Assembly: GCA_026929865.2 (NCBI GenBank)
Contig: CM049400.1
Location: forward strand, 15,037,001-15,101,000
Direction of reading: 5' to 3'
DNA from: Hyperoplus lanceolatus
Lineage: Eukaryota; Chordata; Actinopteri; Uranoscopiformes; Ammodytidae
DNA: 64,000 nucleotides
Shown here: one piece after another, positions 1 to 12,399 of the stretch
How the letters are laid out: every line of letters starts with the position of its first letter
Position numbering within the stretch: the first letter of the stretch is position 1
Made by a program: the position numbers and the translations under genes
The notes under the pieces: model-generated
Database searches by the model: none
Seen by the model: only the letters and a program-made list of their open reading frames with translations
What the model was told of the DNA's origin: nothing

Positions 1-1817
1 CCCCATCATGTATTCTTATTTGTTTGTTTTTTCTTTGTTACTTTGTTACTTTTTTTCTTTTTTATAAAAATGTAGCCTACATTTTCTGATGTCTTTTTCT
101 TTATATGAGCAGCTCAAAGGTGTGACTCTGAGGGGGAATGACTCAACGTGACGTCGATTCCCTTTTTCGGCAAGAGGAGTGAGGCAGAGTAAAAATCTCA
201 CAAGATGGCGACGCGCATAAACCAGGATTATTGGATGCCGTGTGAATAACTGAGGTCAGTCCGGATGCTACATCCATTTTAATATATTATCTATGATCTC
301 TACACAGCAGAAAATAAATGAAAGAGTAAGATGCAAACTGCTGATTTTTTATGTGTTTTGTCCTTCTACAACATTTTCAGACACACTGCTGCTGTTTCCG
401 CACATTTTCCTTCCTTGTCAAAACCTGAGAACTAAATAATCCACAATGCGAATCGGTCATCAAGAGTTTGATGTGAGATTTATGTGTGTTAATGTGCTAA
501 TAGCTGCTAATTAACTGTTCAGCTCACTTGTCGTGTCTAGCTTTATATTTTATTTTACTTTTTCAAGCTTTAGTCTTCTTATGTTGCTCCATGTCTGAGG
601 GAATTATTTAAAATGGAAAATACTTGCTAATCTGATAAACATATCAATTTAAGGTGTAGGCTATAGCCTATGCCAATGTTGGTTTGTTGCTGCCCAAAAC
701 ATGTTGTTATCAAAACAAACTTGTTACCTCTTCCTCCTAAACTTTTATTCTTCTAGACATTGACAACAGTAATACTTTATTCTGACGCCCAATATGTGTT
801 TGTGTGCATTACTTCCTGTGAGGGAACTGTGTTTTGCTGCAGTAAGAGAGAGAGTGAGCAAGCAGGCACACAGAGTGTGCCACAAGCAGAGCTATTGATC
901 GGTCTCGTCAAGGTTCAAGGATATAGATGAGTTACAAAACCACCATTAATTACAAATCACTTCTGCCATGAAAGTCGATTAGGGGGAATAGCAGCAACAA
1001 GTCTGTATCACACAAACAAAAGTGATAGGGCTTACACATTTCTCATTCAAATATGTCTTTGGCTTAGCTGCCCCCCCCCCTCCCAAGTCTAGTTTAATCA
1101 AAGCTGCTAGGTGCTTTGTGATTATTTGTCGCTGCGTTTTTCAGTAATTAGATGTGGGGACAAATTAATGCAGATGCATGTTTTATCCATATTCAATAAG
1201 CATGTTCCACTGCCTTATCACTGAGCACATAATCAATTCTTCGAGACACATGATAAATTATGGTCCATAATGGCGCATATATTCAGCATGTGTTGAGCAT
1301 ATCAAGCGGTGGGGCGCCCTGATACAGTCATGAGCAGGTGCAGGGGTTTTTACGATGATCCACAGGCAGGCAGGTTCACAGACGGTCCCTGTCAGCACCA
1401 CTTGAGAAGTCCCTGCTGTCTCAGACAGGTTGCAGCAGAGCCGTGCTTTGCATTAAAATTGCAAACAACAACTCAGTTGAAACACAGACAAGCTCTTGAC
1501 TGCACTCTCTTTTCACAGGGCAATATCAAGTGTTTTTACCATATAGCTTGCACGTTATTTTATCAAGGTCTCACCCACACTTTGGGATTCTGTTCTCAAT
1601 GCGTTCTGACCTCTGCCTTTTCAATACAGATCGGCACCTCCTCTGACTTTTCAGCGTTACAGTATTTGGAAAGAGACTTCTGTCTGTGATTAACGTTTGG
1701 TGTGTAGCTGTGAACGGAAACAATCGCAATTCATCCGTGGAGTGTACTCTTCCCTGATCTGACAGGCACGCCTGGGCACATGGAGCTCCGCAGTGTCTTC
1801 TACTTTAAAAAGCTGAT
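1..1817. other. Single-copy AT-rich sequence, no gene recognised
   Basis: The only island of different character is 150-270, with TGACGTCGA (CRE-like, near 150) and CACAAGATGGCGACGCGC (YY1/Kozak-like, near 200). It may be a TATA-less promoter or an old repeat. A frame at 1309-1689 has no recognisable domain. A C-run lies near 1071-1082. Confidence 0.5.
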
Positions 1818-1818
1818 T

Positions 1819-2200
1819 TTAAAGGTGCAGTGTGTAATATGACATCATCAAGAAAGTTCTACAAAGTTCTAGAATGCAACACTCCCTGGGTAACCCCAAC
1901 CCTTTCGAATAATAACAGAAGCTACAGTGGCCTTCAAGGACAAGAACAATTCTAAATATTAAACAATGCACCTGATGACATTCCAACTATGACACTTTCA
2001 AGATGGCGGCACTAGGCCTTGGTCAAAAATATGCAGAAATATGGACATATATGAGACCCTTTCTAAGGGAAAAAGTAATAATTCAAAAACAAAATTTCAG
2101 CTATTATGCACTAAATTAAATGTACTTATGGATATTATAATTACTTTCTACAAAATCTGCTAGGAAATAAAACCCAAAATTCTACACACTGCAGGTTTAA
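1819..2200. mobile_element. MITE with TTTAAAGGTGCAGTGTGTA ends
   Basis: The left end TTAAAGGTGCAGTGTGTAAT and the right end TTCTACACACTGCAGGTTTA are inverted repeats with two mismatches. This is a common teleost MITE end. The interior (about 380 bp) includes AAGATGGCGGCACTAGGCC and no coding. A target duplication is not clear. Confidence 0.68.
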
Positions 2201-4577
2201 ATAGAGCCATTTCAGGGGAGATGCACCACAGTGGCATGAAGCAAACAGGCTAAACAGATCAACAGCGTTCTCTCTCTCTCCCTGCCTTGCACACTCAGTC
2301 TCCACTTGCATTTCCTCTGTTTGCTTGTGACAAGAACACAGCGAGTCATGGATGGAATACCAACGTGATAATTTCTTGACAACCTCCTTCATTTGTCTGC
2401 AATCGCCGCGATAAGATGATTTTCGCTCTCTCGCTTTTGTTTTGTCTTGGCAGAGATGGCCTGGATGAGTAAGCTCATCCTCTCTGACTCATTTTGTCTT
2501 TCCATCAGTTGTGGCTCTCCTATATTCCAGACCTCTCTAGCGCACACATTGAGTTGGACAGCATAAGATGATTATGGGAAGATGCCACGCAGAGAAATGC
2601 GTCCAGCCACACTGAAGAGAGTATTAGGAAATAATGGTGTGTGAATGCTTGGATACATTTGCGGTGATGGGGTACTTCATCACGTACCAAGAGAGAGTAA
2701 ACGTCTCTCTGTCCGTTGTTCTGTAATTTTCCTTTGTTTTTCACCAATAAAAACACCCCTGAAGGACATCTGGAGGCTATTGTTTTGTTGCTCTCTAGTG
2801 TCATCACTTATGTATAATGTACAATAATAATTAATGTACCAGAGACAATTTTCTGCATGCAAAATAACATGCTAGATAGCATCTGGGTAGAAACACAGAT
2901 ATGATTCATAGGGAGATTAAACTGGGTCAGGAAATGATTCTGTATAAGCTTATATCAAAATGATGGCCATGTAATTTTGCCAAAGTCCTCACTGGTGTCT
3001 GTAATGTGTGATGAGTTGAATCCCCCCACCCCCTTTACACAGCAACACACACACAAACACCCTAAAAATGGGATTCATTTTACCAGATAAGCCCACAATA
3101 TAGTCCATTAATTTTTTGTGGATGACAAAACAAAAGGGCTCCCAGAGAAGTTTAAAAGCAACTCAAATGGGGGTGGATAGAAATGCAGCCCACTTGATTA
3201 CAGCGCCAGACACATTACACACACAGGGCTGCAGAATGGGACTGAGAATGGATGTTTTGGCATACAAACCGGCTCTCAGAACAAAGCCTATATCTGTCCA
3301 CAGGGTGAGCTTTCCCCCTCATGGATTCTACCATGGCTGGAGCAGGACTTAATTGTTCTCATGATGATGTCAGGTGGCAGAATTGATCAACGTTAAAGGG
3401 TCATTCCCAGTGACATTACCTCTTGAGAAGGACAGACAAGACTGTGTGAGAAAAGCTGCTCGGTTTACGTGACATCTAACAAGGTAAAAGGACACCCTTC
3501 GATTGCTCTTGCTATGTTGGAATTACATAATCAATAGTGCAGCATTACTCATATATGCAACAGCCACTGCCAACTCGCCACTCACTTGACTCCCCTCGGT
3601 TTCATTTAATGACATTGTATTCTAACTAGGCTTCCAATAATCGCCGGCAAGTGATTGTGCATGTACATGCATATTTTTATTAATATCTCTGTGAAGATAT
3701 GGCTGAATAATAAAATTAAAACATCATCTCAAACTACAGGTTCTTCTGTTTCCAGGGAATGTTCTTGCGATACTGTCCGTCCCTTACAGACTTAGAAATC
3801 ACAGCGAGAAGCAAGCCCCAGAAGCTCCCCAGCTACCACTTAGCTTGTAAATAGTGCATAGTACATAGCGTGCAAGTAGTTTCTTATGATTGTTTTTATA
3901 TTTACAAAATGTTTTGTTTGAAAAATGTTTTGTAATGCTTCCTCTTTAATTAGTATACATCCCATGAATCATTATATGTGGTTCAAAGTCTTCATTCAGT
4001 CTAATTTCCTTATGTTTTTTGAATGAGAAAACATTTCTACCAAAATTGTCTGGACCAAATTTCATATTAGTCATGTTTTGTGAACTTCCCTACTGTGTTT
4101 TGGAAAATTTCCACTGAGTTTTTTAATCTAAGGCCTAGGAGAAGCAATGTCAAGAGCCAAAGCAATTCAACAGGATGACTAAAGGTTCTTCTTCCACACA
4201 AATTTCCAGGTTTTTCAAAAATCGCAATTAATTTTCTCACCATTTAAGCTCATTATGTATATACACAATGGTCTAGGACATAAGTAGACCTCAGATAACA
4301 AAGGCCTAATGTGTTCTGAACATTTCCACATTAAACACTTGGGTATAATTGATCTTCTTACACATTTAAAATAGGTATTAATAGTAGTATGTAAAATTCG
4401 AGAAAATATCTCTAGACCTCAGAGGGTTAATGTTTATCAGCGGCATTTTTTAAAGTGTGGTTGAATGAGGTACCTATGCATAGTTAGTCTGTTACTAAAT
4501 CAATATCCGTTTAATTGCACGCAAAATGTAGGACTTTTTCACTGCTGATTTGCAGACTGATACGTTTCACAGCACTA
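2201..4577. other. Single-copy sequence, no gene recognised
   Basis: AT-rich non-coding sequence with short chance frames only. No inverted-repeat element or RNA gene was found by eye. Confidence 0.5.
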
Positions 4578-4585
4578 GCAGGCAG

Positions 4586-6191
4586 TAGTGTTGTTTTTAT
4601 CGAAATATATGACAAAATATCGTCGTCAACGAACATTTATCACGTGACATAAACGAGACGAGACGAGACACAACGTAAATGGTGGTCATGTGACGAAGAC
4701 TATAATCAAATATATAATGCTTTATTGTTGACTAATAAAAACGGGACTAAATGTGGTTTACAAAAACAAAAACAATGATAAAATATCTCTTCATGTTCAT
4801 TGACAAAAACGAGAGGACACAAAATGTTATAAGGCTATTTTGTGTCACCATTATTATTATTTTTGCAATATTTCTGTTTCCTGAGTCTCGGGGCTGCAAA
4901 CAGGCTACGGCTTCAGATTAAAAGCATTTCACTGGCTTATCATGAGTATTTAACTAGACAAACGTGAGTTGGCTTTTATTTTGAAATAGCAGGAAGTTAG
5001 CAGGCGACGTTACTTCCTCAATCCCCACTCGCGGCAATATGGAAGATGCAGCTGTGGCGGTGGGTTAACTTTAACGACTAACCAGCTGCATCCTGAAGTT
5101 ACTGTACTGGCTAACTGTCAATATGTGGCCAAACGTACTCACGTCATCTTGACTGGATTCCTGTCGGATATTAACCATGACTCCTGTTTTCCCTGCTCAC
5201 CTGAGTCATGTCGAAAAAGTATTCCATTGTTTTCTGAACGAGTAGTAGCCCTGTTTGTGGACATCTATCCATCAAAACTATGACGTAGGTCCTTAGCAAC
5301 GGTCATTATACCCTTGACAGAGGTCTGTCTTGCTGGAAATAACAGACCTGTAGAATGCTGTGATTTACATAGGATTTTCAAAGTGCCATGTAATAAGTTC
5401 TGTCAACGAATTGTGTTATATCTTGTAATAAAAAATCTGACTTCAGTTTACAAACAATACAAGTCATACACAAACATTTTATTTGCACTTTGTTATTATG
5501 TTATTGTAGCTCTAGCATTCAAGAACCTTTTTTCTCTTAATTAAACTTGAATGTAATGTCAATTTTTTCTGGCATTGTCATTTGAAGCTATTTTATTTAG
5601 GCCTATTTATTTTATGTAAATGTATATGTCATTAGACAGGAGATTTTGAAAAACAAAGAGAAGCTGTCCGAGCTCCACCAGACTGCTGTTCAGGTTGAGG
5701 AATCCGGCATTCTTACATGTTTGATAGCTCAAATAAATATGATGTAAATTCAATCAGACCGTCTTCCGTGTCTGGAATTGCAGGTATTCTTGAGGCTATA
5801 AGGTAAAAATAATATAATAAGATAAGATAACCTTGTTTGACTTGTGAAATGGGGGACTTAAAGAACATTTTGATTTTGGCTGTACTATACTAGGTACTTG
5901 TACTTTATTAACTGGGTTAAATATAATTGCATTACTAAAAAGACTAAAATACAAATGTCATTGACTAAGACTTAAACGTCATCAGTTTTTGTTGACTAAG
6001 ACTAGACGAAAATAGTCCCAGATAATTCTGACTAAGAGAAGACTAAAAAGCTAAAGACTTTTAGTCAACTGAAACTTGACTAGACTAAAAAGAGTTTAAA
6101 GGTGACTAAGACTAATAAAAACTAAAATGACACTTTGACACAAAGACTAGACTAAAACTAAACTTAAAACAGGCCGCCAAAAACAACACTA
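4586..6191. mobile_element. Non-autonomous hAT element, TAGTGTTG ends
   Basis: Thirteen-base perfect inverted ends (TAGTGTTGTTTTT) are flanked by a perfect 8-bp target duplication GCAGGCAG (4578-4585 and 6192-6199). The interior is non-coding apart from a short chance frame (5314-5544). The right 240 bases hold many degenerate GACTAAGACTAAA motifs, and the left end holds GACGAGACGAGAC and GACTAATAAAAAC. These look like subterminal transposase-binding repeats. Confidence 0.85.
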
Positions 6192-9100
6192 GCAGGCAGC
6201 TGTTTTTTTCCCGCACTTTTTCCGAGCGTATTTCGGCCATGCATCAACATTTGTCAACATGCGTCCGTTGCTAGTCTCCTCCAGATGATATATTTAGACA
6301 GTTTAGTTTAACTTAACAAATATGGCTTATTTATCGCCCAAAGTCTCTACTGTGAAGATGGTGAGTAAAAAAGTTATCGAAATAATAATCTGTAATGAAA
6401 ATAATACCACAACTATTTCTACTAGTACTACTACTAATAATAATGAAATTGTCTCACAGCTGTTATAATGGCAATGAGAAATAAATACAGTTTATCTAGA
6501 GCATTAAAAGCTATCCACAAAGCTCACGTATAATGAGTTTAATGGTGTGCAATCCCAGGTAAAGACTACAGATGTTACCATCTGCTGTGTTTCACCTTGT
6601 CCTTGTATCTAGAGATTGCGAGGAACGGAGAGGAAAAATTGCATCAAGTATACATTTAGACATGCTGCCAGAAAACAAACCTCGCACTGTGTTTGACTCG
6701 TTTTTGATATGAACCCTATAAATCTCCCAGGACACGTTGCAAGAACAATGTGACATACAGGATGCACTGCACTATACATGCGATCGGCAGGTAAACAAAA
6801 CATAGAAACAAAATATAGCCCTGCCTGTTCCTCTCCCTCTATTTATTGTCCATACAATATTTATTGAAAAGAAACACTGCAATGCAAGATTGCAGACCAC
6901 ATACATTCAGTTGATTAAAATGTTTTAATTCACCAGGAATCGCATTCCTCATTCTGTTTCTGCAACATAAATCTAATGAGAGGCTGGAGCAACAAATATG
7001 CAAATACGTCCACGTAAATACTTTCTTGACCTGTCTAAAAACAACACAGCCTCACTTAATTGCTGAAAGCGAGTCGACGACGAAACCTTGATCCGCTCCC
7101 AAAACACAATAGAATGAACACTCGTGCAGAGCCGAACTCGGTATTGCAGGAAAAACATCTGGCATTCCTCGTTCATCATGCTGATTGGAGAGATATATTC
7201 ACATGTGTGCTTCCCTTGGCTTCAGCTCAAGCATATTTCAAGGTTGTGCTGTGTGGAAAACCTTCAAGTTCACCTTTGCCTTTATGCAGATGGTTCAACA
7301 TTCTGACCAGTGGTGCTAACACAATGGTACTTTTACCATATAAAAATGTTCAGAATACACCAAAAGGGACATGATCAAAGCCTGGGAGTATCCAAAACCT
7401 ATACTGCAGTACCTCTCAGACCTTTCAGAGGGCAGTGTAGCTCTATGAAATATCCTAGTGCCACCAATGGGCAAAAAAAGATTGGTTTCTTTAAATTCTA
7501 TCCCTCATTAGGTTCCAAGCAGTGGCTGAATTACATGCTGCATCTATCCATTAAAGTCCCTCTTTCTGTACACTGTTCACATTAAACAAAGGTATACGCT
7601 TCCTTGCGGGATGAAGCAGGCTGTAAACTGACCTCGTTCCCAGTTCTATTGTGCTGTTGCTAACTCCTCTGATCACCGTTTGTTTTTTATGTGATTGAAA
7701 TGTGATATTAAAATAGTTGCAAATGATCTTGAAAGAAAAGAATGAACGACTGGATGGTGCATTTCTCTGTTTTCACCAACTCCATTTGTGTTCACATCAC
7801 ATTGTTGTAAGCGTCGGTACAGTCAGGACACACAGGCAAATCAAGGCGATGCATTTGGAATCCATATCTCCAGATATCCACTTGCTAATGTTATGACAGC
7901 TTGTTAACATATTCATTCTGCATGAAGCTATGGGAGTTGACAGAGCGAGCTGAAGTTCATGTCTCCAGGCTCTACCCTTGTCCACTTGGCTCCCTGCTTT
8001 GTCAAGGAGACTTAATTCATCATGATGAGCAATCATTGATGGGGTTAGAGTGCATTGACCTTTTCGGTGGCCTGTGCCACTGAGCTGTCTTTAACCTGTA
8101 ACCTTGAACTCAAACTGTGCATGATGGTTCCACTATGTGCAATTGAAAAAATCCTCCATTGACATCCTATATTTGAAAGTAAATCCTATTTTGTTATCAA
8201 ATGCAATTGTACTGCTTAAGTCCTTATATTGTAGATAAAAGACAAAACAAAAAAGAAAGACATAAGAAGCACTGATGAAGAGAGGAACCAAGAAGAATTA
8301 AGCGGGTAACCATGTCTGGCACCGCAAACATCTCCATGTATTTGGGCCTCTATAATGTCTCCCTTTCATCAAATGCTTTAGATAACAGCTGGGCTCCACC
8401 ATGAAGTAAACTCCAGCTGATGTATTGAGATTTTAATTGTGGCGAGTTATTTCTCTGGCAGTCCTCCTGCATGAGAGGGAACAAAAGGCCCGCCTGTCGT
8501 CCCTCTTCGCCTCCCTCGCAGTTGATAATCAATGGACGACCAGAGCTGCCAGCTATTGACTGAGGAGAGATGAATGACAGTGCTCCCAAAGGGGTCTATT
8601 TGAATTTTGACAGGCAGGATTCAGAAGTCCTGGCCCTCCTTTGATGGTGCCAGGAAGAAGGCTTTTGACAAACTCTGAAGGCAAGACCAAGTGCTGATAC
8701 AGGGCTATGAGGGGGCGGAAATACTTTAAGCTGCATACTGTTACAGATGAAAAGGCAGTTTAAATCACTGCATACTGTATTCGCTCAATACAATTTTTGC
8801 AGCTGTAGTGTTTGTATTCCACACGGGAGCTGAATCAATGGTGAATTGAACTTGCTGCACATTGGTAAGCCCTGGAACATCAAACATGTCATGAAAGGGG
8901 AAAGGAACCCTCACCTGGCCACTCATGGGATGCCGAGAAACTTTCTGAACTGTCATATTCTCTTCATACAACTGTCATTCTCTCTTGTTTTCTGTGCACA
9001 TCCGACCAAACCTGTTTTTTTTAGTGACAATCTGAGTCCTCTTCAATGTCTGTACCCTTGGACACACACAAGAATTGTCCCCCCTTCTTTTAAACAAAGT

Positions 9101-10149
9101 TTGGCCGTTGTAAAATCAAGATGAAAGCTTTCAATGACAACATACAAACATATTTTTTTTGTACATGTCTTGCTTTATTTGTCAAAGCAATGATACGGCA
9201 AGAATTATGTGGATGCATACCGGCTTCAATCAGCGGATCTCTCTCCTTTGTGTCTGAGTGAGGATGTTGTTAATGCCGCAGCAAGCGTGCGACTGGCAGA
9301 TACACCTGCTTGTCATGGATGATCACTCTAGTCTGGGAGAACAAACTAAACTGCCTGTAGATCTAGTAATGAAGCAATATTAAATATTAACAAGACTCTA
9401 CGGCATTGAGTCCCAGCTAGGTGTAAAGGTTATTTTTTTTTAAATTGCTGTAAATTCCCCTTTCTCAGTACTTAGCAAGCAGAACAGCTGTCAGGTTCAT
9501 ATCAAGGAGAGAGTGTTGCCAAAGGAAAATATCTGGAATATGGTTGTTTTCTTTTTGCAGCACATGTATTTTAAACATCACTTGCAGCTCTTATTTTGTT
9601 CATAAGCAACAAAAGCCTAAACGCTGATATTGAACATTCCGGCAAAATTCCAGATCAAATTCCTATATTTTTTTATGAATGTCCTACGCCAATAATGTAC
9701 AGGCCTTATAGAAGACACACCCATCAGCAGTGCTTACTTACATCTCAGTCAGATAGAACCAGCTTAGCTTTAATTGTGTGTCATGGTCTTGTCCACCTGG
9801 AAAATGTATGCAATGTTGAATATTAACTTACTTTTAGCTCTGTTTTGGTCTCTACCAACTCCAGAGGGAAACATCTGGTTCTTTCGCTTCTATGTTGACA
9901 AGCAAGTCACTAACAGTCACAGTCTCGGTGCTGGATAGTGTACCAAGGGTTTTGAGAGCTTTTCCCTGAAAGAGTGTCTAACTGGACCGGTTCTAGCCAG
10001 TCAGATTAAGCTGCTAGAAATAATAGGTGGGCAGAGACACCGAAGATGTGAGTGTGCGAAGATTTTTTTTGCCCTTTCAAGATCTCTGCGACTGCTTTTT
10101 GGCACATTTAGCCTACTGTTATGTAAGATTTTAGACACATCAATGCTGT

Positions 10150-10167
10150 GGGGGGGGGGGGGGGGGG
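10150..10167. repeat. G18 homopolymer
   Basis: Eighteen consecutive G in single-copy sequence. It is prone to length error in assemblies. Confidence 0.95.
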
Positions 10168-11872
10168 TTAACATGATATCACTACTACCAGAAGCTTTCC
10201 ACATCAGTATAACAACCATCTGCCACCTTCTTTGAAAAGCTAAATATTTAATTTTCAAATTTTCTTAGAAAATAATAAATAGGTAATATATACAGAATCA
10301 TTTTCACAACACCTTCACAGGGACACCTCAGAACTTGATGAAATATCACAGTATCTCTGAATTGAAAATACACTATTGCTGGCAGAAACACTGAATTAAG
10401 GAATTGTCCAGACAAAATTAGGCAAGTAAAATCTTAATTTAAGTAAAAAAAAAGAACTGTTGAACACAATATCCAATCAACTTTTATTGTTGCAGTGTGG
10501 GAGATTTTATTCTTGCATGTTTTGTTTCCAAATGTGTAATGAATAAAAACACTTTTATAAACATCACCCTTTTTCTATATATACGTTTTTTAAATCACAC
10601 CTTGCATCAACCTGAAAACTTATAGGCTATATTTACATTAGGCAGCCTGAGCCAATAGAAGAGAAGGCTTTGGTAGAGCGCTTGCTGTGGGACAGCGCTT
10701 GTTCCTGAGCAGTGACCCTCCTATGCGCCAGCAGCAGCATCGTGAGAGGCGGAAGCAGCACTAGCTTTACAGGCTTAAATAAGCGATACGCTACACAGAC
10801 AGTTTTGCAAGTCGGTTTGGATAAAGTAGGAAGTGAATGAGATTGTGCGCACATCATTTACTAATAGCAAGAAAAGGTTAACGTGTGAAGAAAGTCGCCA
10901 AGTAGCGTTCTAACTGCCTCTGCAAAGGAGAGACTGGGCTCTGTGGACGTGATTGACAATGACAAGTGACCACAGAAAAGCAGGTGATAGGTGAATTTGG
11001 AGGCGGGCTGTTGCCGTGCCCACCCACTCAGAAGCTAGGAATGGTCCTGGTATAGAAAATACACATATTTGAATTGGCTGAAAAAATAAAAAAATGTCTT
11101 CACTTTTGATTGGGTGGGCAGGGCGCACATTTGTTGCCACTGGCTGCCACCGGCCCCGGTATCAAAACCAAAAGACAATAAAAATCTCTTAAAAACAAAC
11201 TGTCTGGGGGGCGCCCTTAGCTAATTTGGTAGGGCGTGTACAAGTTTGCCTAGTATCTAAGTCTTACTTAACAACAACTTACTTACTAACTTAATCTTAA
11301 CTACATTGAAAGTGGAAATGGGTGAAAACGTGAGATTATAGCAAGAGTTCAGATACGTCTGGGTTACCTTTCTTGTGATGTGTCAAGTTCAAAGTGACAC
11401 AACCTTCAATCGGACGTCCTGCCGATCCTAATGGCATGTCTGAACCCAAGAGATGACAGATAAAAGAAAATACGCTACGCAAGTGTAATTACTAAGGGAG
11501 TCGATGAACAAATTTAATTAAGCATGAACAACAAGCAGCCACACTGCTGTGGTCCCTCTTTGCTCCACAGCTGATATGGACTTGGCAAATAAACACTTAC
11601 TGTGTGCAGGGTTACCTTAAATCACTCACTAGTTGCCAGATGGCGTCAGCCTTTTAAGAGAAGTAATTGAAGTAAATAATCCTCATAGTGAAAGTGGATT
11701 CATGCAATTTCAGTGTAGCTCCTAAACCCGTTTTCAAGCTTTCTCGAGAGGAGTTACATTGACATGGGTATTGGTGCACTACCAAGAAAATCCAATTCTG
11801 CATTGAATCTACATCTCTCAGTAACTGCTAACAGTTTCTCTTGAATGCTTAATGCTGGGTAGTGTGCTTCTT

Positions 11873-11912
11873 TGTGTGTGTGTGTGTGTGTGTGGGTGTG
11901 TGTGTGTGTGTG
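11873..11912. repeat. (TG)n microsatellite
   Basis: TG array with one GGG interruption. Confidence 0.95.
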
Positions 11913-12275
11913 TCTATCTCTTATTGTGGGTGAAGATAAGAGACGAGTGGAGAGAAAGTGAGTAATAAATCAGACATATGCCAATACATACCTTACTTTT
12001 GTGAGCCAATAAACCAGCTGAAACTGTGTGATTATCTTGTACGGTATGTGGCCGACACGCAAATGTTGTCTATGGTAAAAGGCATGATACTATATACTAC
12101 TGGGTTTGAACTAATATTTGATTTAAATGCAAATAGAAAAGTCTCCATGATCAAGAAGTGATTGCAGCTTGCTAGTTGTATGACACCCTGTGTGCCTTGT
12201 TGCTGATATCACTTTTATATCCTGCTTCTCAACTTTGCCAAAAGAATCATTATAGAAGTCCTTGAAGATGATTCT

Positions 12276-12306
12276 GCACGCGCACATACACACACACACG
12301 CACGCG

Positions 12307-12396
<90 letters not shown>
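12276..12396. repeat. (CA)n microsatellite
   Basis: A long CA array with CG interruptions at its left end (CACGCGCACGCACAC). Frames through it on either strand encode Cys-Val or His-Thr repeats and are not genes. Confidence 0.98.

Positions 12397-12399
<3 letters not shown>

Larger units (their letters stand above)
6200..12275. other. Single-copy sequence, no confident gene
   Basis: Mostly AT-rich and non-coding. A possible short first exon is at 6322-6360 (see findings). 8320-8600 is compositionally even and may be a conserved non-coding element. 10640-11160 has several CCAAT/ATTGG motifs without a coding frame. GGCGCCCTTAGCTAATTTGG near 11210 resembles the A-box half of a tRNA but lacks the rest. 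Confidence 0.45.

Noticed and set aside
1309-1689. 126-codon open frame
   Set aside because: No recognisable domain, no flanking splice or promoter signal, and the codon content looks like translated non-coding DNA.
11205-11245. tRNA-like A-box sequence (CCCTTAGCTAATTTGGTAGG)
   Set aside because: No B box, anticodon arm or cloverleaf follows. At most it is a decayed SINE head.
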